This document shows, piece after piece, positions 9,628 through 18,151 of a stretch of DNA of 64,000 nt. The notes under the pieces were generated by a model. That model searched no databases. It saw only the letters and a program-made list of their open reading frames with translations, and was not told where the DNA came from. Each line of letters begins with the position of its first letter. The first letter of the stretch is position 1. The DNA is from Chloroflexi bacterium HGW-Chloroflexi-10. Its GTDB lineage: Bacteria > Chloroflexota > Anaerolineae > Anaerolineales > Anaerolineaceae. The DNA lies in contig PHBZ01000030.1 of NCBI GenBank assembly GCA_002840755.1, positions 1 through 64,000 of the forward strand. The letters are read 5' to 3'. Both the position numbers and the translations under genes were made by a program.

Positions 9628-10663
9628 AAGAAAATTTTTTTATAATATTCAAAATGTCTGCAAACATGCCGTAGGCTGTAGTTTCAGGACCAGGATCTGT
9701 TTCCACAATCCCCAAACCGGGTAAAACATCGGTTTCAAAGACGACATAAGAACTGGTTCCATTAATATTATACAAAGCAGATTGAGCATTAACCCGTTGT
9801 GGCTTTACTACGGCAGATAATAAATGATTTCCCTGGCGTTGAGCACTGCAAGCTAATTTCCATTTTTCCCCATTTTCAGTTGCATCTTTGATCATTTCTG
9901 CAGTAATATCGCGGATTCCGGTACGGTCCACCTGCTGTGGGGTAATCGGTATGCCAAATAACACTGTGGAAAGTGCAGCTACTTTTATGGAAGCATCCCA
10001 ACCATCGATGTCAGCACTCGGATCAGTTTCGGTGATTCCAATTTGCTGTCCTTTTAAAACCGCATCGTCAAAGCTGTATCCATTAGCCATTAAATCCAAA
10101 AGATAATTGGTGCAGGAATTCAGAATACCACTGAAAGCACGGATTTCAACAGCGGGTAAAGCCTCACGAAATAAGGAGAATATCGGAGCACCATCCATAA
10201 CAGCTGATTCAAAAAAGTATGCTTTATTTCTTTTTTCTGCTAAAACAGATAGTTCGTTGTATCCAAAAACAACCGGACCTTTATTAGCACTGACAATATG
10301 TTTTCCGCGATTTAAGGCGCTTTTTAAGTAAGAGAGTGCTGGTTGCCCATCAAATGGGTTTAAAGGCGTACTTTCTACCAAAAATTCGGCTGAGCAGGCA
10401 TTGATGAATGCTTCACCATTAAAATTCTGACCGTTTTCACACAACGTAGTTAATGGATATCCACTTTCTATCAATTCTAATGCGCGGTTTAAGTTTACAC
10501 CGGCACTATTGATGGCTGATCCATGTGACCCGGTAGCAATTCCGGTAACAATAATCTCAAGATCAAAATCACTTTTTAAAATAGCTTGTTTTCTTAACAA
10601 AAGCTTTGCGAATGCTTTACCTACATTACCAAATCCCATCAATGCAATTGATATTTGACGCAT
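9620..10663 (-). CDS. hom: Homoserine dehydrogenase
   Basis: This 347-residue NAD(P)-dependent enzyme reduces aspartate semialdehyde to homoserine, the branch point to threonine and methionine. The Rossmann motif GFGNVGKAF is at the amino end, followed by SANKGPV and the catalytic-domain segment GILNSCTNYLLD. The family's GITETDPSADIDGWDA block is intact. It lacks the C-terminal ACT regulatory domain of many bacterial forms, so allosteric threonine feedback through ACT is not expected. It is encoded between the SCO1664-like gene (12-base gap) and an unknown gene. Confidence 0.94.
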   Translation of the reverse strand: MRQISIALMGFGNVGKAFAKLLLRKQAILKSDFDLEIIVTGIATGSHGSAINSAGVNLNRALELIESGYPLTTLCENGQNFNGEAFINACSAEFLVESTPLNPFDGQPALSYLKSALNRGKHIVSANKGPVVFGYNELSVLAEKRNKAYFFESAVMDGAPIFSLFREALPAVEIRAFSGILNSCTNYLLDLMANGYSFDDAVLKGQQIGITETDPSADIDGWDASIKVAALSTVLFGIPITPQQVDRTGIRDITAEMIKDATENGEKWKLACSAQRQGNHLLSAVVKPQRVNAQSALYNINGTSSYVVFETDVLPGLGIVETDPGPETTAYGMFADILNIIKKFSYV

Positions 10664-10675
10664 AGAGCCTCCTAT

Positions 10676-11431
10676 CTAGATTGGCGGCCAGGGGTAAGAT
10701 CGCCGGTTTTGTTCTGGTGCTGGAAAGAATGGTTTCAATAGAAGAAACTGTGCTCGCCTTAGCATGGCGCGCTTTTCATTCTGGTTAAGTAAATGATTAA
10801 ATTTTTGTGTCAGTTTATGCTGGTTTGATTTTACTGTGTGAACAAAAATTTGTATATCTTTTAATAGATTCGCAGGAATTTGTTGATCAGCGTATTCCCA
10901 AATCACAGTGCGCAATTTCTTTTCTGCATGAAAACAGACTCCATGGTCAATTAACCAAATTTTTTTGTTTTGATCCATCAATACGTGGCCTGCTTTTCGA
11001 TCGGCGTTATTTATTATAAAATCGAACAGGGCAATCTTTTGAATTATTTCCGGTGAAATCTCATTATTATTCATATAGTGGATTTGAGGATTGTGGTGGA
11101 TGAACAATTGAAGTGATCCGCGACCATAAGGTCCGCTTTGGTTCATGACCGTGGGTGGAACGAAATGCCATTTGAGAAGTGTTGAAACAATAAATGCAGC
11201 AATTTCCCTTTGTGCCAAGGTGTGAATCGGGAAATCCCATAAGGGTTGTTCTCCCATGATGGGTTTGTAAATGGCTTGAAGGGTTTTATTCTCCCTTATG
11301 ACACTAACCAAAAAAGTGTAATTTGATCCATGGATTACCTGGCCTTGCATTGAAACTTGGCCAGTCTGGAGAATTTTTACCGTTTCAGTGAGATTCTCTA
11401 CAGAAAGGGGGTTAATGTTTTTCGTGACCAT
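10676..11431 (-). CDS. SCO1664-family protein (PI3/4-kinase-like fold)
   Basis: The protein has 251 residues from the ATG at 11431. An upstream in-frame ATG at 11473 would add 14 residues but deepen the overlap with the DUF3090 gene; neither start has a good ribosome site. Family features are the QAIYKP motif, REIAAF, a GRGSLQLF segment and the paired NNADRKAGHVL / IWLIDHGVCFH, which resemble the HxD..N and DxG catalytic regions of a degenerate lipid/protein-kinase fold. In actinobacteria SCO1664 and DUF3090 genes are neighbours, as here. The biochemical role is not established. Confidence 0.82.
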   Translation of the reverse strand: MVTKNINPLSVENLTETVKILQTGQVSMQGQVIHGSNYTFLVSVIRENKTLQAIYKPIMGEQPLWDFPIHTLAQREIAAFIVSTLLKWHFVPPTVMNQSGPYGRGSLQLFIHHNPQIHYMNNNEISPEIIQKIALFDFIINNADRKAGHVLMDQNKKIWLIDHGVCFHAEKKLRTVIWEYADQQIPANLLKDIQIFVHTVKSNQHKLTQKFNHLLNQNEKRAMLRRAQFLLLKPFFPAPEQNRRSYPWPPI

Positions 11432-11954
11432 TCTTTTTAGGACAGAAATGTCCACTTGGTTCGATTGGTTCATTGCATAATGGGCAAATTGGTCGGCCCC
11501 GTTGAACGAGTTCCAGACTCCAGTTGGCCAAAGATTTTAATTGTTCCCGGCTGCACCAAAAACGAATTACATTGGTCTCAACTTCTTGATCGGTTTCTTC
11601 TGCGAGAGCATTGGCTTCCATCACGATTTCCCGGGCTATAAGGCATGCTTGTTCATTTTCACGATCATAAGCCAATCCAATTTCGCCAACGCGAAAGAGG
11701 GGATCAACCGGCGGAATAATCCGCATGGTCGATTCGGAATATTTTCCACCAGGTATTTCTAATTCGGGGTGCCTTGTTTGTAACTCATCCAGAAAACTAA
11801 AGATACCAATTGCCAAAGTCTGGAGTTGTACTTTTTCGATGATCAAGGTAATCGTTTGAGTGTTTGTCCAACCCTGTAAATAAAAAACCCTTTGACCGGG
11901 CTTCCCTATAGCGTCTGCTGTCAGATGTTGACACGGATTTAAATTGTTTTCCAT
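11412..11954 (-). CDS. DUF3090 family protein
   Basis: This 180-residue protein matches the DUF3090 family: GQRVFYLQG near the amino end, LEKVQ-like core and the DPLFRVGEIGLAYD block. The carboxy end adds a zinc-ribbon-like CPLCNEP...FCP segment. The gene is the first of the minus operon ending at folP. A GGACATC site lies just before the ATG and a TATACT -10-like box lies about 30 bases upstream. Function is unknown; co-occurrence with the SCO1664-type gene suggests they act together. Confidence 0.85.
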   Translation of the reverse strand: MENNLNPCQHLTADAIGKPGQRVFYLQGWTNTQTITLIIEKVQLQTLAIGIFSFLDELQTRHPELEIPGGKYSESTMRIIPPVDPLFRVGEIGLAYDRENEQACLIAREIVMEANALAEETDQEVETNVIRFWCSREQLKSLANWSLELVQRGRPICPLCNEPIEPSGHFCPKKNGHEKH

Positions 11955-12004
11955 GATGTCCTTTTTTTCATTTGATTGCTACTTTAGTATAACAAAAATA
12001 AAAA

Positions 12005-12865
12005 TCAGGTTTGGTTGGAGTGTGTAAGGTTCAAATAAGAATTATTTTTATCCCATTCAGCCTCAATAAGCTTAACCGAAAAAGGGATAAAGTATGCAAT
12101 TTTCTCTGCTAATATACTTGTATCGCCGCTGGTAATGATGAATGTGGGAGTTTTCAATTTATGATCAATAGCCGGCTTTTGCTGGATCTGCTGATAAATT
12201 TTAGCCGTTTGACGAGCGATAGCTGGCGCAGGATCAATAACTTGAACTTTTGGTCCAACTATTTGTTGAATTGCAGGAATAACGAATGGATAATGGGTGC
12301 AACCCAAAACGACTTTATCTATACCGGCGTTTATCATCGGTTCAAGAGCCTTTTTTAAAATATTAACAGTTGCTTCGGATTCAAAATCAGCTTTTTCAAT
12401 TTGTTGAACCAATCCGGGGCAGGTATCCTGAACTATCTTTACACCATTGGCAAACCGTTCTATAACCGAGGCATAAAGTTTTCCCTGAAAGGTAGCGGGT
12501 GTAGCTAAAACACCGACGGTACCGGTAATCGTTTTTTCGGCTGCCGGTTTGACAGCAGGTTCCATTCCTATAAAGGGGATGTCCGGAAATTCTTTTCGCA
12601 GTTCTATTAAAGCTGCAGCGCTGGCCGCGTTACAGGCAACCACGATCATTTCAGCTCCCAAGTTAATCAGAAAATGTGTGATTATCCGAGAAAAACTTAA
12701 TACTTCATTGAGGGAGCGTGGACCATAAGGGACATGATATTGGTCTCCAAAGAAAATAATTGGTGCGTGTGGTATTGTATTGCGGATTTCTCGTAAAACA
12801 GATAAACCACCAACACCAGAATCAAATATGCCTATAGCCTTTTTCAAAGGAAAAAATGTGTTCAT
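12005..12865 (-). CDS. murI: Glutamate racemase
   Basis: This cofactor-independent racemase supplies D-glutamate for peptidoglycan. The frame is open farther upstream, but ATG 12865 is preferred because it overlaps the previous stop (ATGA) and begins right before the family's IGIFDSGVGGLSVL motif; this gives 286 residues. The two catalytic cysteines are visible in VACNAASA and LGCTHYP. D-glutamate supply implies a peptidoglycan wall in this organism. It is translationally coupled to the amidotransferase-like gene. Confidence 0.94.
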   Translation of the reverse strand: MNTFFPLKKAIGIFDSGVGGLSVLREIRNTIPHAPIIFFGDQYHVPYGPRSLNEVLSFSRIITHFLINLGAEMIVVACNAASAAALIELRKEFPDIPFIGMEPAVKPAAEKTITGTVGVLATPATFQGKLYASVIERFANGVKIVQDTCPGLVQQIEKADFESEATVNILKKALEPMINAGIDKVVLGCTHYPFVIPAIQQIVGPKVQVIDPAPAIARQTAKIYQQIQQKPAIDHKLKTPTFIITSGDTSILAEKIAYFIPFSVKLIEAEWDKNNSYLNLTHSNQT

Positions 12866-13578
12866 TTCATAGTCGCTTGTATTAAGGCTTTGAATAAATT
12901 TTGCATTGCGGGCTTTGCCTGCATCCATTCCGGGTGCCATTGAACACTGATTAAAAATGGGTGATCAGGTTTTTCGAGTGCCTCAATGACCATATCCGGA
13001 GCATAAGCACTTACAATTAATCCGGAAGCAACTTCTTTAACAGCCTGGTGATGAAGAGAGTTGACTGTTACCTGATCACTTCCTATAATTTTTGCCAACT
13101 TTGAATTGGCTAGGATTTGGATCTGATGTGCTTCATAATCTCTGGCAATATCCGGGTACCAATCGTGGCGCTGGGCGTTTGGTAGTTGGGCTTCGATGTC
13201 CGTGATCAGAGTACCTCCAAAAGCAACATTGACAACCTGATGCCCGCGACAAATTGCAAATAAAGGTTTCTGTGTCCGGTAAGCTTCAAGAGTTAGCTCG
13301 ATTTCAAGATCATCCCTTAGTGGATCAACATCAGAAATGCGTGAATTGTACGCACCATCAAACCGTTCGGGTTGAATATCTCCACCACCGGTCAAGAGCA
13401 CGCCATCCAGTCGTTCAACCAATTCTCTGATTTGAGCCTGATTTAAACCAGTGGGTAAAATAATGGGAATTCCCCCCGCATTTTGGACAGCATGAATGTA
13501 TTTATCGATCAGACTAATACGAACGAGTTGATTACTGCTTAAAATTTTCCCGGCAGAAATACCGATAATGGGTGTCAT
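12862..13578 (-). CDS. Class I glutamine amidotransferase-like peptidase (PuuD/gamma-Glu-GABA hydrolase type)
   Basis: The start at ATG 13578 has GGAG 7 bases upstream; an upstream in-frame ATG at 13602 lacks this. The product has 238 residues. The GATase1 triad is present: nucleophile in FAICRGHQ, and the His-x-Glu in QWHPEWM, with LTGGGDI in between. Such enzymes hydrolyse gamma-glutamyl amides, for example gamma-glutamyl-GABA in putrescine breakdown. No other putrescine genes are nearby; pairing with murI hints at glutamate-derived wall chemistry, which is inference. Confidence 0.87.
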   Translation of the reverse strand: MTPIIGISAGKILSSNQLVRISLIDKYIHAVQNAGGIPIILPTGLNQAQIRELVERLDGVLLTGGGDIQPERFDGAYNSRISDVDPLRDDLEIELTLEAYRTQKPLFAICRGHQVVNVAFGGTLITDIEAQLPNAQRHDWYPDIARDYEAHQIQILANSKLAKIIGSDQVTVNSLHHQAVKEVASGLIVSAYAPDMVIEALEKPDHPFLISVQWHPEWMQAKPAMQNLFKALIQATMK

Positions 13579-13693
13579 GTCATTACTCCAAAAAGAGATC
13601 ATTAATGATAGAGAATTATTTTACTCCCAGATTCAAAAATTCAACACTAAATGGAATCAATGAATTTTTTCTTAATTGGAGTTAACATAAAAT

Positions 13694-13716
13694 GGTGCAG
13701 TCGCCTGGACTGCACC
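13694..13716 (-). terminator. Terminator of rplS
   Basis: A 9-bp stem (GGTGCAGTC / GACTGCACC) with a 5-base loop lies 26 bases beyond the rplS stop. On the minus strand it is followed by ATTTTA, a short U-rich tract. Confidence 0.65.
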
Positions 13717-13742
13717 TTTGAACCACCAAATGAAATGATGAA

Positions 13743-14090
13743 TTAGTTGAATTTTTGTTTGAGACGGGCGCTTTTACCGGTACGATTACGTAAAAAGAAC
13801 AATCGTGCGCGTTTTACTTTGCTGTGGCGTTCGACTTCAACTTTGTCGATGCGGGGTGAACGAAGGAGAAAAGTACGCTCAACACCAATACCATTGGTGG
13901 CGACTCGACGAACGGTGAAAGATGAACTGGCACCATTATTGTGTTTGTAAAGGACTGTTCCTTTGAAAACTTGGATACGTTCGCGATTGCCTTCACTAAT
14001 TTTGACATGAACGCTGACCACATCCCCGGCACGTAATTCGGGAATATTGGGATTGACAGGGGCCTCGAGTGATTTTAAGATTTGATCCAT
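13743..14090 (-). CDS. rplS: 50S ribosomal protein L19
   Basis: The 115-residue protein matches L19 over its whole length: GDVVSVHVKISEGNRERIQ, FKGTV, the SFTVRRVA segment, GVERTFLLRSPRID and the terminal KRARLFFLRNRTGKSAR. ATG 14090 is the start, with AAGGA 8 bases upstream; a TTG six codons earlier would overlap this site. It appears monocistronic: a 128-base gap upstream and a terminator downstream. The leader holds a small hairpin (CGCCC/GGGCG, 14138-14160). Confidence 0.97.
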   Translation of the reverse strand: MDQILKSLEAPVNPNIPELRAGDVVSVHVKISEGNRERIQVFKGTVLYKHNNGASSSFTVRRVATNGIGVERTFLLRSPRIDKVEVERHSKVKRARLFFLRNRTGKSARLKQKFN

Positions 14091-14218
14091 CGTTAATTTC
14101 CTTACCAAATGGTTTGATTTCTATAAACAAACAAAATCGCCCTTAATTGTTTTATGGGCGAGTGCGGATTATAACATGAACCTTGCGCAGAGTAAAGGAG
14201 ATTTATTGACAGGATTTA

Positions 14219-14608
14219 TTAATTCTTTTTTGCTTCATGTCTTTTTGTTGAAATGCGGATAGCCATTTCTAGTTCATCAAAATTGACTGGTTTAAAAACA
14301 TAACCATCCGCGCCGCTGCGAATTACTTCTTCCACCTGGGTCTCTTGACTTTCTGAAGACACGATGATGACGATGATATCATTCCAACGTTCTTTTTGAC
14401 GGATGAATTTAAGAAAATCTATGCCGTTGACCCCGGGCATATTGATATCCAAAAAGACTATATCAGGCATCATGGCGCCACTAATGAGTTGCATTCCAGC
14501 CTGGGTGGCACTGGAGAAAGGCGTGACCTGATACCCCATCATCCGGCACATGGATTCCAGTGCGTTCCGAATATTCGTGTCGTCATCAATGATCCATACG
14601 TTTGCCAT
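14219..14608 (-). CDS. Single-domain response regulator (CheY-like)
   Basis: This 129-residue receiver domain has the acidic pair near the start (IDDD), the phosphoacceptor Asp in FLDINMPG (about residue 54), the conserved Ser/Thr (VSSES) and Lys in FKPVN. There is no output domain. It follows uvrC by 9 bases with GGAGTAA before the ATG. No histidine kinase is in the window, so its partner is unknown. Confidence 0.92.
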   Translation of the reverse strand: MANVWIIDDDTNIRNALESMCRMMGYQVTPFSSATQAGMQLISGAMMPDIVFLDINMPGVNGIDFLKFIRQKERWNDIIVIIVSSESQETQVEEVIRSGADGYVFKPVNFDELEMAIRISTKRHEAKKN

Positions 14609-14617
14609 ATTTTTTTA

Positions 14618-16480
14618 TTACTCCAGATGATTTCGGATCGTATCCAATACCTGAATTGTAATTCCTTTTATAGCCAGTAATTCTTCGTCAGTTGCATTTA
14701 TAATGCCTTCAATTGATCCGAAGTGGGTTAAAAGTATTTTTCTCCGAGCCGGACCAATCCCAGGAATTTGATCAAGTTGAGATGCTAGACCTATCTTGGA
14801 ACGGCGTTTGCGGTGCGCAGTAATAGCAAAGCGGTGTGCTTCATCACGAATACGTTGGATTAAGTATAGTCCCTGTGAATATTTTTGCAAGCGTAATGAA
14901 ACCGGGTTTCCTGGAAAAAAAAGTTCCTCCTCTTGCTTGGCCAACCCCGCCAAACCAAATTTTCCCATTAATCCAAAATCTGCAATAACCTGAATAGCTC
15001 GACTTAATTGTCCTTTCCCACCATCTACCAATAAAATATCAGGCAACATTGCAAAGGATTCGTCAGTTTTTTGACCAATTTTCTGGGCTTCCTGTGCATT
15101 TTTCCAACGATTAAAACGACGCTTTAGCACCTCTTCCATGCTGGCAAAATCATCTGGACCTTCTACGGTCTTAATATTAAATTTTCTATATAATTTTTTA
15201 TTGGGCACACCCTGAGTAAACACAACCATACTGCCGACTGAGGCAGTTCCCTGGGTGTTGGAAATATCGTAGCACTCAATTCGATTAGGCGGTGAAACTA
15301 AAGAGAATGCTGTCTGTAATTCTGCAAGTGCTTCAGATTGCCGATTGGTATCCGCTACCCATTGGGTTCTTAATGCTTTTAGTGTTTCAATTGCGTTTTC
15401 TTTAGCCATATGCATCAAATCCTGTGGAGTACCTTCGTGAGGGACTTTTAATTCCACTTTTTTGCCACCACGTCGGGTATTTAACCATTGGCGGATAATA
15501 CTAACTTCTTCAATTTCTGATGGCAATAAGACTTCAGCTGGGATATTTGCGGCTTCAGCATAGAATTGTTTGAGAAATTCTTCAATTACTTCATGATCTT
15601 GAGCTTCTTCGGTTCCTTCTAGTATGAAGTATTCTCTTCCAATTAGTTTTCCATTTCGTATGAAGAAAATTTGAACGCATGCTTCACCGTCATCTCTAGC
15701 TATGGCAATAACATCCGAATCAGTTTGATCGCTGGAAATGACTTTTTGCTTTTCAACGATTTGATCGATGGCTCGAATCTGATCCCGAATTGAAGCCGCT
15801 TTCTCAAATTGAAGTGCCTCAGCAGATTCTTCCATTTCTAATTGCAGCCTCTTTACGATTGAATCTGTACGACCTTCCAAAAAACGACAGAGGTCATCAA
15901 TCATTTGCCGGTAATTTTCTTTAGAGATTGCGCCAATACATGGTCCGGTACATAGTTTTATGTCGTAATACAGGCAGGCACGTTTATCCAAACCTGTGAT
16001 TTCCCGGTCGCAGGTAAGATAAGGAAAAATTTTACGGATAACATCCAGTGTTTGATGCACTGCCCACACACTGGTGTATGGACCAAAGTAACGACTGCCA
16101 TCTTCGATCATTCGACGGGTGACAGTAACTTTTGGAAAGGCTTCGTGCCAATGAATTTTGATATAAGGGTAGCGTTTGTCATCTTTTAACCTGATGTTAT
16201 AAAAAGGCCGATGTTTTTTGATCAGGTTCATTTCCAGAATGAGAGCTTCTAACTCTGATCCTACCAAAATCCAATCAATATGTGCAATCTTTTGCACCAT
16301 TTGACGCGTTCTTGGGTGTAGATCACCGCTTTCATGAAAATATGATCGCACGCGGCTGCGAAGACTAATTGCTTTACCAATATAAATAATATCGCCGTTG
16401 CTATTCTTCATTAAATAACAACCCGGTTTTGACGGCAATGTATTTAATATTCCCTGAATGTGTTCGTCTATATTTGTCAT
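14618..16480 (-). CDS. uvrC: Excinuclease ABC subunit C
   Basis: The 620-residue nucleotide-excision-repair nuclease is complete: amino-terminal GIY-YIG nuclease (GCYLMKN...IIYIGKA), four-cysteine region (CDREITG...CLYYDIKLCTGPC), a UvrB-binding UVR motif near 210-245, the carboxy-terminal RNase-H-like nuclease (VDGGKGQLSRA), and tandem helix-hairpin-helix (IPGIGPARRKILL). UvrC makes both incisions around a UvrB-bound lesion. It starts one base after the ggt stop and is probably co-transcribed with selD and ggt. Confidence 0.96.
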   Translation of the reverse strand: MTNIDEHIQGILNTLPSKPGCYLMKNSNGDIIYIGKAISLRSRVRSYFHESGDLHPRTRQMVQKIAHIDWILVGSELEALILEMNLIKKHRPFYNIRLKDDKRYPYIKIHWHEAFPKVTVTRRMIEDGSRYFGPYTSVWAVHQTLDVIRKIFPYLTCDREITGLDKRACLYYDIKLCTGPCIGAISKENYRQMIDDLCRFLEGRTDSIVKRLQLEMEESAEALQFEKAASIRDQIRAIDQIVEKQKVISSDQTDSDVIAIARDDGEACVQIFFIRNGKLIGREYFILEGTEEAQDHEVIEEFLKQFYAEAANIPAEVLLPSEIEEVSIIRQWLNTRRGGKKVELKVPHEGTPQDLMHMAKENAIETLKALRTQWVADTNRQSEALAELQTAFSLVSPPNRIECYDISNTQGTASVGSMVVFTQGVPNKKLYRKFNIKTVEGPDDFASMEEVLKRRFNRWKNAQEAQKIGQKTDESFAMLPDILLVDGGKGQLSRAIQVIADFGLMGKFGLAGLAKQEEELFFPGNPVSLRLQKYSQGLYLIQRIRDEAHRFAITAHRKRRSKIGLASQLDQIPGIGPARRKILLTHFGSIEGIINATDEELLAIKGITIQVLDTIRNHLE

Positions 16481-16481
16481 T

Positions 16482-18101
16482 TTAATATGTCATTGCACAA
16501 CCATCGGCGCGTGGATCACTTCCGGCACACAAAACACCGTTAATCGGGTCTTTCGTGATAATTTGTCCACGTCCAAAATATGAACGATTTATTCCAGTGA
16601 TAGGTTTCACCGGATGACCTAATGCCGCAAGTTCTGCTATTGTTTTAAATGGTATACCTTCCTCAATCAGGATTGATGGACTAAAGGGATCAGGCTCAAT
16701 ACAAAATCTGGGTAAATCTAGGGCTGTTTGAGGGTTCAATTGATCCAGAAATAAGGAAATAGCCACCTGCATGTGTCCTTGAGGTTGCATAAAACCACCC
16801 ATGACTCCAAAAGGCGCAATCAATGCCTGGGTATCCCTATGGGTAGCCAACGCAGGGATTATAGTGTGGTAGGGCCGCTTGCCTGGTTCTAACTGATTGG
16901 CATGCCCGGGTTGTAAACTAAAGTTATGACCTCGATTTTGTAAAGAGAATCCAAATCCTGAGGGCACGATGCCGGTTCCAAAGCCCATATAATTACTATT
17001 GATAAACGAGCATGCATTTCCTTCTGCATCCACTACGCAAAAATAAACAGTATCAGATGTGGCTGGTGGTACTCCATGTTGAATATTGGGATTTGATTTG
17101 ATGGGTGATATGAGTGCGGATCGTGTTTTTGCATATTCGGATGATAAAAGCCAATCTACGGGAGCCGGATTGGTTTTCGGGTCGGCAATATAGTGCCATG
17201 CATCAGCAAAAGCAAGGCGCATAGCTTCGATTTGTAGATGTAATCGTTGAGAGGAAAGAGGCGGGAACTTCGTAAGGTCAAACTGGTTAAGGATATTTAA
17301 GGCAATCAATGCTGCCAGACCCTGACCATTGGGTGGACATTCCCAAATGTGAGCCTGTTGGTAAGCAAGACGAATTGGTTCGACCCAGTCGCTGGTGTGC
17401 GCTGCAAGATCGGAAAGCTGCATGACACCACCGGCTTCCTGGATGGTGCGAACAATCGCCTGGGCAATTTCACCTTGATAGAAAGTATCTTTACCACCTT
17501 TAGAAATTAGCTGAAAAGTTCGGGCTAATCCATTATTACAAAATATTTGGCCAGCTAGGGGAGCGTTACCATTGATCAGTAATTCTTTTCCATTCAATGC
17601 CTGTTCCAATTGGTTAACTGCAGCCCTTTGCCAGTAATAAGCAGTGATAGGTGTTACAGGAAATCCTTCTATAGCCAGTGCGATAGCTGGTTCCAGAAGG
17701 ATTTCCATGGTTCGGTTGCCAAAGCGCTCATTAAGATCAAACCAGGCGGCACAAGCACCAGGCACAGTTACAGTATATGGGTGAAACGGAGGCAAAGTAA
17801 CCATTCCGGCTTGATTGATTTTTTTAAGGGATAATCCTTGTGGAGATCGACCGGAACCATTCAGGGCAAATACCTCTCGTGTTTTAGCCTGATAGTATAA
17901 AACAAAAACATCTCCCCCGATTCCGGTAGAGGTTGGTTCGGTTACATTTAAAGTTGCAGCAACGGAGATCGCTGCAGAAGCGGCATTTCCTCCCTTTCTA
18001 AGTATTTCGACACCCGCGACAGTTGCCAGGGGTTGTGAGGATGCCACTATCCCGTGCTTTGAAAAAACTGGAGAACGACGAGAATTGAACTCAAATTCCA
18101 C
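16482..18101 (-). CDS. ggt: Gamma-glutamyltransferase family protein
   Basis: A 539-residue Ntn hydrolase of the GGT family, which cleaves gamma-glutamyl bonds such as those of glutathione. Conserved blocks include GGNAASAAI, TGIGGD, LNGSGRSP and the autocleavage site with the nucleophilic Thr (DTVYFCVVD, about residue 351). The GTGI and GVMGGFMQPQGH motifs follow. There is no clear signal peptide, so a cytosolic YwrD-like enzyme is more likely than a secreted one. It lies 50 bases after selD. Confidence 0.9.
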   Translation of the reverse strand: MEFEFNSRRSPVFSKHGIVASSQPLATVAGVEILRKGGNAASAAISVAATLNVTEPTSTGIGGDVFVLYYQAKTREVFALNGSGRSPQGLSLKKINQAGMVTLPPFHPYTVTVPGACAAWFDLNERFGNRTMEILLEPAIALAIEGFPVTPITAYYWQRAAVNQLEQALNGKELLINGNAPLAGQIFCNNGLARTFQLISKGGKDTFYQGEIAQAIVRTIQEAGGVMQLSDLAAHTSDWVEPIRLAYQQAHIWECPPNGQGLAALIALNILNQFDLTKFPPLSSQRLHLQIEAMRLAFADAWHYIADPKTNPAPVDWLLSSEYAKTRSALISPIKSNPNIQHGVPPATSDTVYFCVVDAEGNACSFINSNYMGFGTGIVPSGFGFSLQNRGHNFSLQPGHANQLEPGKRPYHTIIPALATHRDTQALIAPFGVMGGFMQPQGHMQVAISLFLDQLNPQTALDLPRFCIEPDPFSPSILIEEGIPFKTIAELAALGHPVKPITGINRSYFGRGQIITKDPINGVLCAGSDPRADGCAMTY

Positions 18102-18151
18102 GGCTGGTTCTCAATTCCTCGTGATATTTCGTGTAGAGATCGTTTTCGGAT

